From: Kiritimatiellia bacterium
GTDB lineage: Bacteria > Verrucomicrobiota > Kiritimatiellia > RFP12 > UBA1067
Length of the DNA: 36,510 nucleotides
Reading direction: 5' to 3'
Assembly (NCBI GenBank): GCA_024405395.1
Contig: JAKSOW010000019.1
Location: forward strand, 1 to 36,510
Position 1 is the stretch's first letter. The number at the start of each line of letters is the position of its first letter. This document shows positions 17,558 through 26,100 of this stretch, one piece after another. A program made the translations under genes and the position numbers. A model generated the notes under the pieces. The model was not told where the DNA came from and did no database searches. It was given only the letters and a program-made list of their open reading frames with translations.

Positions 17558-19906
17558 ATGAAATGGTTGGCTGGATTGAGCGCGGTCCTGTGGGCGGCCT
17601 CGTTGGCAGCGACAACGCAGGCTGACAACCTTGCCTACGGCAAGCCGTATACGCTGTCTACGGCTCCCAACTACAGTTTCTGCAGAGACGCGGGAGACAA
17701 GACACAGCTTACGGATGGACAGCACGTGACCGGATATTTCTGGACGCAGCCCGGCACCGTGGGCTGGCAGCGTCCGGTCGGCGGGGCGCAGCAGATTACC
17801 CTGGATCTGGGGAAAAGCGAGCCGATTGGCGGCTTTGCCTATACGTTGGCCGCAGGTTGTGCGGGCGTCTCCTGGCCGAAGCAGATCGCCGTGTTCACCA
17901 GTGAGGACCAGAAGTCCTGGACCTTGGTCGGCGATCTGTGGGCGCGCGCCACGGCGAAGGGCGGCACGCCGGACGCCAACACCTATCGGGTCTATCGCGC
18001 GGCGGCGGACGACATGCCGTGCCGTGGTCGCTATGTGGCGTTCCTTGTCATCTCCCAGCCATACGGATTTTGCGACGAGGTGGAGGTGTTTCGCGGGGAT
18101 CCTGCGGCGAAGAATCCCGCACAGGCAAAGGCCTATGCCCAGGTGGGGGATTATCTTGCCGCATTGCGGGTGAAGAATGTGATCGCCGCCGATGCGGCGC
18201 GTCTGGGCGTGCCTGCGCCCGATTTGTCGGATATCTCCGCGCCATCGCTCGGAACCTTGCGCACGGAGTTGCCGCTGCTGCCAATTCACGCCGCGGTGTG
18301 GGCGCATAACGTGGCGCGCCTGGCAAAAGCCGGCTTCACCAGGCCCATATTCTGGCGGAACTGCCGATGGGACAATCTGGATCCGCTGGCCGTGCCCACG
18401 AAGGAAAGCGTTGATTCCAGCCCTCTGGTGGTGGAGATGATGCGGGGTGAGACGCGTGCGACCGCCGTCAACCTGCTGAACCCCACGAAGACGCCGATCG
18501 ATACCACGGTTGTGGTGAAGGGCTTGCCCAAGGCGGCTCATGTGGACTGCCGAGAGGTCCTGTACACGCTTGGGGCAAAGGACCATGTCTCCGATGCGAT
18601 CGGTACGGTGGCTTCGGCCCTGAGACCTGGGGAGGGTGAGTCGGTGCGCATCACGGTGCCTGCTGGCGCCAGCCGACAGGTGTGGATATCCTTGGACAAG
18701 CCGAGTGGCGCAGCAGGAATCTTTGACGGAAAGGTGGTGGCGACGGTTGGGGATGCCATCTTGGAGCAGCCCATTCGTCTGGTGCTGCATGATCTCGATT
18801 TCCCCACGCGGCCGAGGCTCCACGTGGGCGGCTGGGACTACACGGATGGCGACGCGTCCTTCTACAAACGCCCAAACGCCTTTGCCGCCGACAAGCGTGC
18901 GATGCTGGACATGTACACCGATACGCCGTGGGGTTCGCCCAACGTCTTTCCGCGTAATGCGAAGTTTGATGCGGAAGGGCATCTGCTCAACGCCGAGAAA
19001 CTGGATTTTGCCCGTCTGGACGGATGGGTCGCCAAGTGGCCGGAGGCACGGCAGTTCGCGGCGTTCTATGCGGCTCGTCCCGGCGTAAAGTTCTTTGGCG
19101 AAGCGCCCGGCTCCGCACGTTTCGATCGCATGGTGGGCGAATACTTTTCCGCCTGGCAGGCTCATCTTGCCGAGATTTCGGGCGGGAAGGACGCGTTGCT
19201 GCTCATACTCGACGAGCCGCGCACGGCCGCCGACACGCCCGTTTATGTGGCCTGGGCCAAGGCGGTGCGCAAAGGTGCGCCCAAGATCCGCATTTTCGTG
19301 GACCCGATCTATCCCGACAACCTGAAGACGCCACGAGAAGTGATCGAGACGAGCGACATCATCTGTCCGTACTACCCGCACATCCAGGAGAATGAGTGGG
19401 GTTCGTTCTGGCGCGATCAGACGGCGCCCGGTACGGGGCGTGAACTGTATTTCTATTCCTGCAAGGTGGCGGCTCGGTTCCTGGATCCTGCCTTCTACCA
19501 TCGGGCACAGGCCTGGGGGGCATTTCAGTGGGGCGCCAAGAGCTCGTTCTTCTGGGCCTTCGGCGATGGCGGCGGCGTGGCAGGATCCTTCAAGCTCTTC
19601 GGCCAGACAAATGCCGAATGTTCGCCCTATTTCGCCTATCCCGAGGGAACGATGGCCTCAAAGCAAAGCGAGGGCGTGCGTGAAGGCGTGGAGGACTATG
19701 AGTGCCTCGCTATGCTTTCTGACCACGAAAAGAAGCTGAGGGCCCAGGGACGGGACACGACGGGTCTGGTGGCGTTCCTGGCTACGGCCCCTTATCGCGC
19801 CCTGGGTAACTGGAAAGGCCAGGACTGGGGAGAAGCGCGCAAGCGCGACTCTTTTGACAGGGTGCGTGTGGAGGCCTTGCGCTTGCTGAGTGGGGACGGG
19901 AAATGA
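17558..19906 (+). CDS. F5/8C domain + DUF4091 glycoside-hydrolase-like secreted protein
   Basis: Exported 782-residue protein. The frame is open further upstream inside the preceding gene, but ATG 17558 has AAGGAG six bases before it and a signal peptide MKWLAGLSAVLWAASLAATTQA. Residues about 25-180 are an F5/8 type C (discoidin) carbohydrate-binding domain (NLAYGKPYTLST, ITLDLGKSEPIGGFAYT, FTSEDQKSWTLVG). A linker and beta-sandwich follow to about 420. A TIM-barrel-like region with the DUF4091 signature then runs to the end: ILDEP (Asp552, Glu553), SDIICPYYP, and REGVEDYE at 708-715. DUF4091 proteins are presumed glycosidases related to GH123, so the Asp552-Glu553 pair may be the catalytic pair, by analogy only. 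Second gene of a two-gene unit with the DUF4886 esterase, suggesting joint action on one substrate. Confidence 0.8.
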   Translation: MKWLAGLSAVLWAASLAATTQADNLAYGKPYTLSTAPNYSFCRDAGDKTQLTDGQHVTGYFWTQPGTVGWQRPVGGAQQITLDLGKSEPIGGFAYTLAAGCAGVSWPKQIAVFTSEDQKSWTLVGDLWARATAKGGTPDANTYRVYRAAADDMPCRGRYVAFLVISQPYGFCDEVEVFRGDPAAKNPAQAKAYAQVGDYLAALRVKNVIAADAARLGVPAPDLSDISAPSLGTLRTELPLLPIHAAVWAHNVARLAKAGFTRPIFWRNCRWDNLDPLAVPTKESVDSSPLVVEMMRGETRATAVNLLNPTKTPIDTTVVVKGLPKAAHVDCREVLYTLGAKDHVSDAIGTVASALRPGEGESVRITVPAGASRQVWISLDKPSGAAGIFDGKVVATVGDAILEQPIRLVLHDLDFPTRPRLHVGGWDYTDGDASFYKRPNAFAADKRAMLDMYTDTPWGSPNVFPRNAKFDAEGHLLNAEKLDFARLDGWVAKWPEARQFAAFYAARPGVKFFGEAPGSARFDRMVGEYFSAWQAHLAEISGGKDALLLILDEPRTAADTPVYVAWAKAVRKGAPKIRIFVDPIYPDNLKTPREVIETSDIICPYYPHIQENEWGSFWRDQTAPGTGRELYFYSCKVAARFLDPAFYHRAQAWGAFQWGAKSSFFWAFGDGGGVAGSFKLFGQTNAECSPYFAYPEGTMASKQSEGVREGVEDYECLAMLSDHEKKLRAQGRDTTGLVAFLATAPYRALGNWKGQDWGEARKRDSFDRVRVEALRLLSGDGK

Positions 19907-19920
19907 CCCCCAGTCGGGGG
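19907..19920. terminator. GC hairpin between convergent genes, possible terminator
   Basis: CCCCC-AGTC-GGGGG begins immediately after the TGA of the DUF4091 gene and ten bases from the stop of the convergent NamZ-like gene. The stem is five G:C pairs. There is no T-run on either side, so intrinsic termination is uncertain. Confidence 0.3.
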
Positions 19921-19930
19921 CATCCCGGGT

Positions 19931-21037
19931 TTACGCGTAGAGGTTGACCTGGATGGCGCTGTAGGTAGCCTGTTGGGCCTCCCAGCGCCTGAAAAGTCCT
20001 GGAAGGTCATTGGCGGCGACGGCTTCGCGCGTGGCGGAAGAGCCCCAGAGCTTGTCGAACCATTCCGGGCGGCCTTCGACGGCGATTTCCTCGGGATGAC
20101 GCCTCTGGAGGCAGGCGAAAAGCCGCGTCCCTGCGATGATGGGGCGGTAGGTCTCGGCGTTCGCCAGCGAAAGGAGAATGCCGTCCAGAACCTGGCCTGC
20201 GCATTTCCCGTAGGACGAGCGATAGCGGTAGGGACGCAGCCCTATGCCGCAGGTCTCCGGCAGATCGGCCAATTCGCGCAAGACGTGGGAGGCATCCAGC
20301 CAGGGGGCGCCCAGTACCCTAAAGGAAAGGGGACCCGCGCGGTCGCAATCAACGGCCGGATAAGCCTCCGTGAAGACTGTGGCCGGATAGAGCACCGCCG
20401 AATCCCACGTGCGGATGCCGGGCGAGGGCGGCAGGAAGTTCGCCCAGGGTTCGCGCGTCCGATGCGTCCAATTCGCCATGGGAATCACGGTGAGGTCGAC
20501 ATTCAGGGCCTGCGAATGCACAATGCAGGTGGCGTATTCGCCAGTTGTCATGCCATGGCAGAGCGGCACGTTGAGCGGCGCCACAAAGGATGAGAAGGCG
20601 TCTTCGCGCCCTGGACCATCCACAACGCCTCCCAGCGGAACCGGACGGTCCAGCACGGTGACGGCAAGACCGGCTTCGGCGGCCGCCTCCAGCATCAACT
20701 TGGTGGTGGCGAGGTAGGTGTAGCAGCGTACGCCCAGATCCTGCAGGTCAATCACAATGCGATCCAGCCCGGCCAGCATGGCGGGAGTGGGCTTGCGCGT
20801 CTCGCCATAGAGGGAATGGACGGGAATGTGCCAATAGGGATGCATCTCGGCTGTCGTCTTCTCGCCGGGTGCGGCAAGGCCGAACCAGCCGTGCTCGGCC
20901 GAGAACATGGCCACCAGGCGATCCCCAAATGCCGCGTGGAGGCGGGCGTCCGTGTCCAGGGCCTGCTGGGAAAGAAGCCCGAAACGTTCCCGGGGGTGCT
21001 GTTCCAGGTGGCGGCGCAGCGCGTCAAAATCAACCAC
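19931..21037 (-). CDS. DUF1343 / NamZ-like exo-beta-N-acetylmuramidase (GH171), apparently cytoplasmic
   Basis: Member of the DUF1343 family (368 aa), whose characterised member NamZ releases MurNAc from the non-reducing end of peptidoglycan fragments. The family motif around the catalytic Glu is FSAEHGWFG (Glu48-His49-Gly50). Other family blocks are IVIDLQDLGVRCYTYLATTK, DRPVPLGG, GMTTGEYA and SPGIRTWDSAVLYP. The start is GTG 21037: GGGAGG lies six bases upstream, and no ATG gives a better N-terminus. It overlaps the nnrD stop by eight bases. No signal peptide or lipobox precedes the domain, whereas known NamZ proteins are exported, so an internal muropeptide-recycling role is plausible (inference). 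No other recycling gene is nearby. Confidence 0.85.
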   Translation of the reverse strand: MVDFDALRRHLEQHPRERFGLLSQQALDTDARLHAAFGDRLVAMFSAEHGWFGLAAPGEKTTAEMHPYWHIPVHSLYGETRKPTPAMLAGLDRIVIDLQDLGVRCYTYLATTKLMLEAAAEAGLAVTVLDRPVPLGGVVDGPGREDAFSSFVAPLNVPLCHGMTTGEYATCIVHSQALNVDLTVIPMANWTHRTREPWANFLPPSPGIRTWDSAVLYPATVFTEAYPAVDCDRAGPLSFRVLGAPWLDASHVLRELADLPETCGIGLRPYRYRSSYGKCAGQVLDGILLSLANAETYRPIIAGTRLFACLQRRHPEEIAVEGRPEWFDKLWGSSATREAVAANDLPGLFRRWEAQQATYSAIQVNLYA

Positions 21038-21920
21038 AGGCGGCCTCCCGTTCCAGCTTGACGCGGAGTGAGGCGACTTTATGGGCCGTATTGACGAGCG
21101 AGGGATCCTCTGGCTCGTCGGCAGAGACGAGCATGTCCGAAGCCGTGGCATGCAGCCACACGGCGCTTGCGGCGGCCTGGAAGGCCAGGCGCTCGGGCGG
21201 CGTATCCGCCGGAAGCCGATGTGTAAGGTAGGCCCACCGGGCCACAATCATGCCGCTGAGCAGATCGCCCATTCCGCCCATGGCCATGAAGGGGTTTCCT
21301 GCCTGGCATTCGTAGATCTCGTCCATGCCCGGCGTGGCGACGAGCGTATGCGGGCCCTTCAGGACAACGGTGGCGTGATAGCGCGCCACCAGGCGCATCA
21401 GGGCTCTGCGACGATCGGCATTGATTTCATCGGATGTGCAGGCCAGCAGTCGGGCCGCCTCGCCCGTGTGAGGCGTCAGAATAAGGGTTTGCCCGGAGAA
21501 GACGGGGAGCGCGGAGGTCTTGCTGGCATACCAATTCGCCAGTACGGCCAGGGCATCGGCATCCAGGAGGAAGCGGCCCGTGCTGCCGGAAAGCAGACGG
21601 GAGACGAGCATTTCGGATGAGGATGAGACGCCAAGACCCATGCCGACGGCGAACGCATCGGCCTTGGGCGGCACACAGTTGGCGGTCTGCTTGAGGAAGG
21701 TTGCCTCGGGCACGAGGCTGCCGGCGGCGATGCGGGTGGCGTCGGGAACGACCAGGTGAACAAGTCCCGCCCCGGCGGCGCGGGCACCCAGCCCGGCAAT
21801 GGCGGGAGCGTGGATAAAGCGATGGGAGCCGCCGACGATGGCGACGGTGCCGGCCGAATATTTGTGGAGGTCCAAAGGACGCGGCGGAAAGGCGTTCTGA
21901 ATCTGCTCAGGCAAAATCAT
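21030..21920 (-). CDS. nnrD: ADP-dependent NAD(P)H-hydrate dehydratase
   Basis: Cytoplasmic metabolite-repair enzyme (296 aa) of the ribokinase-like YjeF C-terminal family. It dehydrates damaged NAD(P)H hydrate using ADP. Family features are AIVGGSHRFIHAPAIAGLGA near residues 27-46 (nucleotide loop), LLDADAL at 118-124, LTPHTGE at 148-154, VVLKGPHTLVA at 185-195, and GNPFMAMGGMGDLLSG ending at 223 with the catalytic Asp219. The N-terminal epimerase (NnrE) domain often fused in bacteria is absent and not seen nearby. ATG 21920 is chosen because the family N-terminus begins there and an extended -10 sits nine bases before it; the frame is open farther upstream but that would cross the promoter. 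There is no Shine-Dalgarno sequence. Overlaps the NamZ-like gene, so the two are translationally coupled. Confidence 0.9.
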   Translation of the reverse strand: MILPEQIQNAFPPRPLDLHKYSAGTVAIVGGSHRFIHAPAIAGLGARAAGAGLVHLVVPDATRIAAGSLVPEATFLKQTANCVPPKADAFAVGMGLGVSSSSEMLVSRLLSGSTGRFLLDADALAVLANWYASKTSALPVFSGQTLILTPHTGEAARLLACTSDEINADRRRALMRLVARYHATVVLKGPHTLVATPGMDEIYECQAGNPFMAMGGMGDLLSGMIVARWAYLTHRLPADTPPERLAFQAAASAVWLHATASDMLVSADEPEDPSLVNTAHKVASLRVKLEREAACG

Positions 21921-21929
21921 AGTGTCCCA

Positions 21930-21938
21930 ATTATACCA
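21930..21938 (-). promoter_or_regulatory. Extended -10 promoter of nnrD, near-leaderless
   Basis: On the minus strand TGGTATAAT is followed by TGGGACACT and then ATG at 21920. The predicted start is about three bases before the ATG. It shares the TGGTATAAT and nearby GGG with the menA-like and DUF4886 promoters. No -35 box is recognisable. Confidence 0.6.
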
Positions 21939-21956
21939 TATTTTTGCCCGCCACAC

Positions 21957-21985
21957 TTGAATTCGCGCAAGAAATATTTTATAAT
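21957..21985 (+). promoter_or_regulatory. Sigma70-type promoter of the five-gene 22042-29724 operon
   Basis: TTGAAT (21957-21962), 17 bases, TATAAT (21980-21985). The predicted start near 21992 gives a 50-base leader. The leader holds a short hairpin CGGCG-AATC-CGCCG (22001-22014) and then AGGAGG (22031-22036) before ATG 22042. The promoter is divergent from nnrD. Confidence 0.7.
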
Positions 21986-22041
21986 ACGCCCTAGGAAAAG
22001 CGGCGAATCCGCCGTGGTCCGCAAAGCTCGAGGAGGTCTGC

Positions 22042-22557
22042 ATGAACGAAGAAGAAGTCATCGAGGACGTGGAGGCGACTGTGGCCGAGGAAGAGGGTGC
22101 CGAGGAAGAAGGCGCCATCATCCAGGACACGGACATCGTCTTTGACTGTCCGCACTGTGGCCATAACCTGGCCATTGACTATCGTGGCGCCGGGCTGCAG
22201 ATCAATTGCGTGAACTGCGGTGAATCGGTGTTGGTGCCGATTCCCGACGGCATGAAGATCGACGATCTGGACATCGAGCCGGGCGAAATCCTCAAGCAGC
22301 TCTTTGCCACACGCCGTAACCTGCAGAAGGCTGAACTCCGGGCGGATGCGCTGGAGTCGCGTCTGACGGAGCAAGTGGAACTGCGCGAAGCCGCGGAGGC
22401 CCGTTTCGCCGCCCTGCAGATGCAGTTGGACGAAATGCGCCAGTGTTGCCTGCAGCAGCAGACCACATCCGCCAAGATGCTGGCCATGCTCGATCTCCTG
22501 GCCGGTTCGGAGGCGGAGACGATGGTTGAAGAGGGCAGTGCCGCGGAAGAAGAATGA
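22042..22557 (+). CDS. Acidic zinc-ribbon / coiled-coil protein of unknown function
   Basis: I do not recognise a named family. The 171-residue protein has no signal peptide. Its first 30 residues are extremely acidic (mostly Glu/Asp). A four-cysteine zinc ribbon follows: CPHCG (Cys36, Cys39) and CVNCG (Cys56, Cys59), 16 residues apart. From about 75 to 145 it is Glu/Leu/Arg-rich with heptad-like spacing, suggesting a coiled coil, with a CC pair near residue 139. The C-terminus is again Glu-rich (ends EEE). The layout (ribbon plus coiled coil) fits an adaptor or nucleic-acid/protein interaction role, but no function can be given. First gene of an operon: AGGAGG lies five bases upstream, and its stop overlaps the start of the phosphatidyltransferase gene (ATGA). 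Confidence 0.75.
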   Translation: MNEEEVIEDVEATVAEEEGAEEEGAIIQDTDIVFDCPHCGHNLAIDYRGAGLQINCVNCGESVLVPIPDGMKIDDLDIEPGEILKQLFATRRNLQKAELRADALESRLTEQVELREAAEARFAALQMQLDEMRQCCLQQQTTSAKMLAMLDLLAGSEAETMVEEGSAAEEE

Positions 22558-23186
22558 GCACGGTCGCAATCCATCGTGTCGTGGTGAACGGCCTCACGTT
22601 CTCGCGTGTGCCGTTCATCTTTGCGTTTATGGTCCTGGCGGTATGCGCCGAATACAGGCATTCCCTGGCGCTGGCGCTGGCGGCGGGCGTGTGCATGTTC
22701 ATTTCGGGCATCACAGATCTTCTCGACGGCAAGCTCGCGCGGCGCTGGCAGGTCGTATCCACCTTCGGCAAGCTGGCCGATCCGCTCATGGACAAGGTGT
22801 TCTTCATCGTGTCCTTCCCTACGCTGCTCTGGCTGATGGGACATCAGGGCGACAACCGCACGCACGCGCTGGTCATGCTCGTATTCACGGTGCTGTACAT
22901 CCTGCGCGACCAGTGGGTGACGTTTCTGCGGGCGGTGGCTTCGGCCTATCAGGCCGACGTGGGCGCCATGTGGCTTGGGAAGGTGCGCACGGCGCTGTCT
23001 TTCCCGGCGGCAGGCCTCATCTACTTCTACCTGGCCTTCCATCGGGATTTGCCGTCGCTTGATCCCTGGGGAATCGGGCTGATCTACGTCATCGAGGGCG
23101 CGCTCATCGTGCTCAACATCTATTCCTGTGCTGTCTACACCAAAGTCTATTGGCCCTATATGCGTCGCGCGCTCGGCGTGAAGTGA
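22554..23186 (+). CDS. pgsA: CDP-alcohol phosphatidyltransferase, PgsA-like
   Basis: Integral membrane enzyme (210 aa) that transfers a phosphatidyl group from CDP-diacylglycerol to an alcohol; most likely phosphatidylglycerophosphate synthase in acidic phospholipid synthesis. The full family motif D-x2-D-G-x2-A-R-x8-G-x3-D-x3-D is intact: Asp55, Asp58, Gly59, Ala62, Arg63, Gly72, Asp76, Asp80. The N-terminus has NGLTFSRVPFIF, corresponding to the usual PNxLTxxRI stretch. About five or six hydrophobic segments follow. The acceptor alcohol (glycerol phosphate, serine or inositol phosphate) cannot be proven from the sequence. Translationally coupled to the zinc-ribbon gene through ATGA, and 13 bases ahead of the debranching-enzyme gene. 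Confidence 0.85.
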   Translation: MSTVAIHRVVVNGLTFSRVPFIFAFMVLAVCAEYRHSLALALAAGVCMFISGITDLLDGKLARRWQVVSTFGKLADPLMDKVFFIVSFPTLLWLMGHQGDNRTHALVMLVFTVLYILRDQWVTFLRAVASAYQADVGAMWLGKVRTALSFPAAGLIYFYLAFHRDLPSLDPWGIGLIYVIEGALIVLNIYSCAVYTKVYWPYMRRALGVK

Positions 23187-23199
23187 GCGCGACACCGTC

Positions 23200-26100
23200 A
23201 TGATGAAGCAAGTCCCGTCGCCTGATGATTATCTGCTGCGTTGGAAAGGCGATGTCCTCTCCGTCACCCTGAAGCTGGATGCCCCCCGAAATGGGCGTGC
23301 CGCGTTTCGCACCAACATCGGCGCCGCCTCGGTGCGCCGTCGTGAGATCATCGAGGAGACCGAGTGCGGCACCACGCCGCTCGCCAAGGCTTGGCGCGAC
23401 GTGCCGATGGCCGAAGTCCGGCCCGGCGAATACGTGTGCGAGCTGCCGCTGGACGAAGTGGGCATCTTCTCCGGCAAATGCTGCTTCTTCCCGGACGGAT
23501 CCGACGTGCCCGAATGGCCGGAGGGCCGCAATTTCCACATCAAGGTCGAGCCGGCGCAGACGCGCAAGGCCAATTCCATCTACACCGTGTTCCCGCGCCA
23601 GTTCGGCTCGTTCCGCGCCGTGGCGCGCCGTCTGGACCACATCATGGATCGTATGGGGTTCCGGATCGTGCAGACCCTGCCGCCGTTCCCCGTGCCCACC
23701 ACCTACGCGGTGATGGGCGAATACGGTTGCCCGTTCGCCGCCACGGACTTCTTCTCGGTGGATCCGGCGATGGCGGAGTTCGACAAGAAGGCCACGCCCC
23801 TTGATCAGTTTCGCGAACTCATCGATGCCGTGCACGCCAAGGGCGGTTCGCTGTTCGTCGACCTGCCCGCCAATCATACGGGCTGGGCCTCGGCGCTGCA
23901 GACCCACCATCCGGAATGGTTCCGGCGTCAGGCGGACGGCACGTTCGCCTCGCCCGGCGCCTGGGGCGTTACCTGGGAAGACCTCGTGGAGCTTGACTAC
24001 GCGCATGCGGGGTTGCGGGCGTACATGGCCGAGGTGTTCCTGTTCTGGTGCCGCCAGGGCGTGGACGGCTTCCGCTGCGATGCGGGCTACATGATCCCAG
24101 AGGCCACGTGGAACTACATCGTCGCCCGGGTGCGCGAGGAATATCCCGACACCGTGTTCATGCTGGAGGGCCTCGGCGGCAAGCTGGAGGTGACGGATGC
24201 GCTCCTGAACCGCGCGGGTCTCGACTGGGCCTATTCCGAAATCTTCCAGACCTACGACCGCAGCGCCTTCGAATGGTATCTGCCGGGGGCGGTGGCGCGG
24301 GCCGAGAAGTACGGCACGCTCGTCCATTTCGCCGAGACGCACGACAACGACCGCCTGGCGAAGGGCGGCGAAACCTATGCCCGGCTGCGCGTGGCGCTCG
24401 CGGCGCTGCTGTCGCACCAGGGTGCCTGGGGCATCGCCAACGGCGTGGAATGGCTTGCCGCCGAGAAGATTGACGTGCACGGCAAGAACGACCTTTCCTG
24501 GGGCAATCCCCGCAATATGGTGGACCTGATCGCCCGCCTTAACCACATTCTCGTCTCCCATCCCGATTTCACGGGCACGCCGCATGTGGAGATGATTCAG
24601 CGTGGCGGCGGGAATTTCCTGGCCGTGAAGCGCGGCGAAACGCTGGTGCTCGCGAATCTGGATTGCGCGAATGGCGTGGAGGCGCACTGGGACGAATCCA
24701 AGTTCGCCTCGGGCGACGCCGAGGAACTGCTGTGGGGCCTGCCTGCCTCCCCCGCCTCGGGCTATTGGCTGGCGCCCGGCGAGGTGCTTTGCTTCTCGCG
24801 GACTCGGGCTTCCGCTGGGACGACGCCAGCGGCTTCTGTGGCCGCTGCGTCTGGCGCGATGCGCTGGTGCTGGCCGCATGACGCCCGACGCGAAGTCTGC
24901 GTGCCGGCCGGCACGCGCCTGGTCTATGACTGCCCCCATCCCTATCGGGCACTGGTGCTGGAGGGGACGCGGGCGTTCCCCGAGCTGCCGCCCTACGTTG
25001 GCGACGGCACACGGGCGCGCCGCTTGACTCTGGAATTCACGGCCTTTACGCCAGAAGGCGTGGTTCGCACGCGTTCGGCCCTGCTGGTGCTGCCTTCGGC
25101 GGAGCAGGCGCGCGTGAAGCTTCACTACACGGGGGCCGAAATCCGCGCCAATCCCGAGCTGGAGACGATTCTCGGCAATGGCGCGGGTGCGGCGGCACGC
25201 GTCAAGTTGGCATGGGGCGAGGTGCGTTCGCAGTATGACGCGCTCTTTGCGGCCAATACGCGCGACACGGTGCCGGGGGATCGCCTGACCTTGTGGACGC
25301 GTTGCCGCGCCTGGCTGGTGCATGAGGGATATTCCCGCGAACTCAACAAGGACTGCCTCGCGGGCTTCCAGGCCGATCCGGCCGGGCGTTTCGCCACATG
25401 GCATTTCCGGGTGCCTTGCGGCATGGGGCGCGAAACGGCGTTCTCCTTCACGCTGTCGCTGGCGGCGGGCGCGAATGCCGCCACGCTCGCCGTGGTGCGC
25501 TCCGATGCGGGCGCCCGCGAAGCCGGTTGCCCGGTTCGTCTGGTGCTGCGGCCCGATCTGGAGTGGCGCAGCTTTCATGCCACCACCAAGGCCCAGGGCG
25601 ACGTGGAAGGGGCCTTTAGCGCACCGGGTGCCCTGCAAGCGCGCGAAGATGGTTTCACATTTAATCCCTATCATGACGCAAAGCCCCTCACGCTGACACT
25701 CAGCGGCGGCGCGTTCCATCTGGCGCCCGAGTGGACCTACTGTGTGGGCCACGACGAGGAGGCGGCGCGTGGCCAGGAGCCTTCGGGCGACCTCTATTCG
25801 CCCGGCTGGATCTCCTTCGACTGCGTAGCCCCGGGTGCCAAGGCGCCCGTCTACGCGGTGCAGATGGGATATGGCACCCAGCCCACGAAGCGCGATATCG
25901 TCGTGCCGGCGAAAGACGCCGCCGAGACGATGACGCTGCGTGAGGCCCTGGCCGAGGCTCTGAAGCTCTTCATCGTGCGGCGTGATGACGTGAAGACCGT
26001 GCTTGCGGGCTATCCGTGGTTCTTGGACTGGGGCCGCGACACTTTCATCTTCCTGCATGGCGCCATTGCGGCGGGCTTTACGCAGGAGGCGCTCGACATC

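Noticed and set aside
17300..19501. 733-codon minus-strand open frame
   Set aside because: Antisense shadow of the F5/8C-DUF4091 gene; composition is Arg/His-rich and no start signal or domain was seen.
21921..22175. Upstream extension of nnrD to 22175
   Set aside because: It would cross the nnrD promoter and antisense-overlap the zinc-ribbon gene; the family N-terminus starts at 21920.
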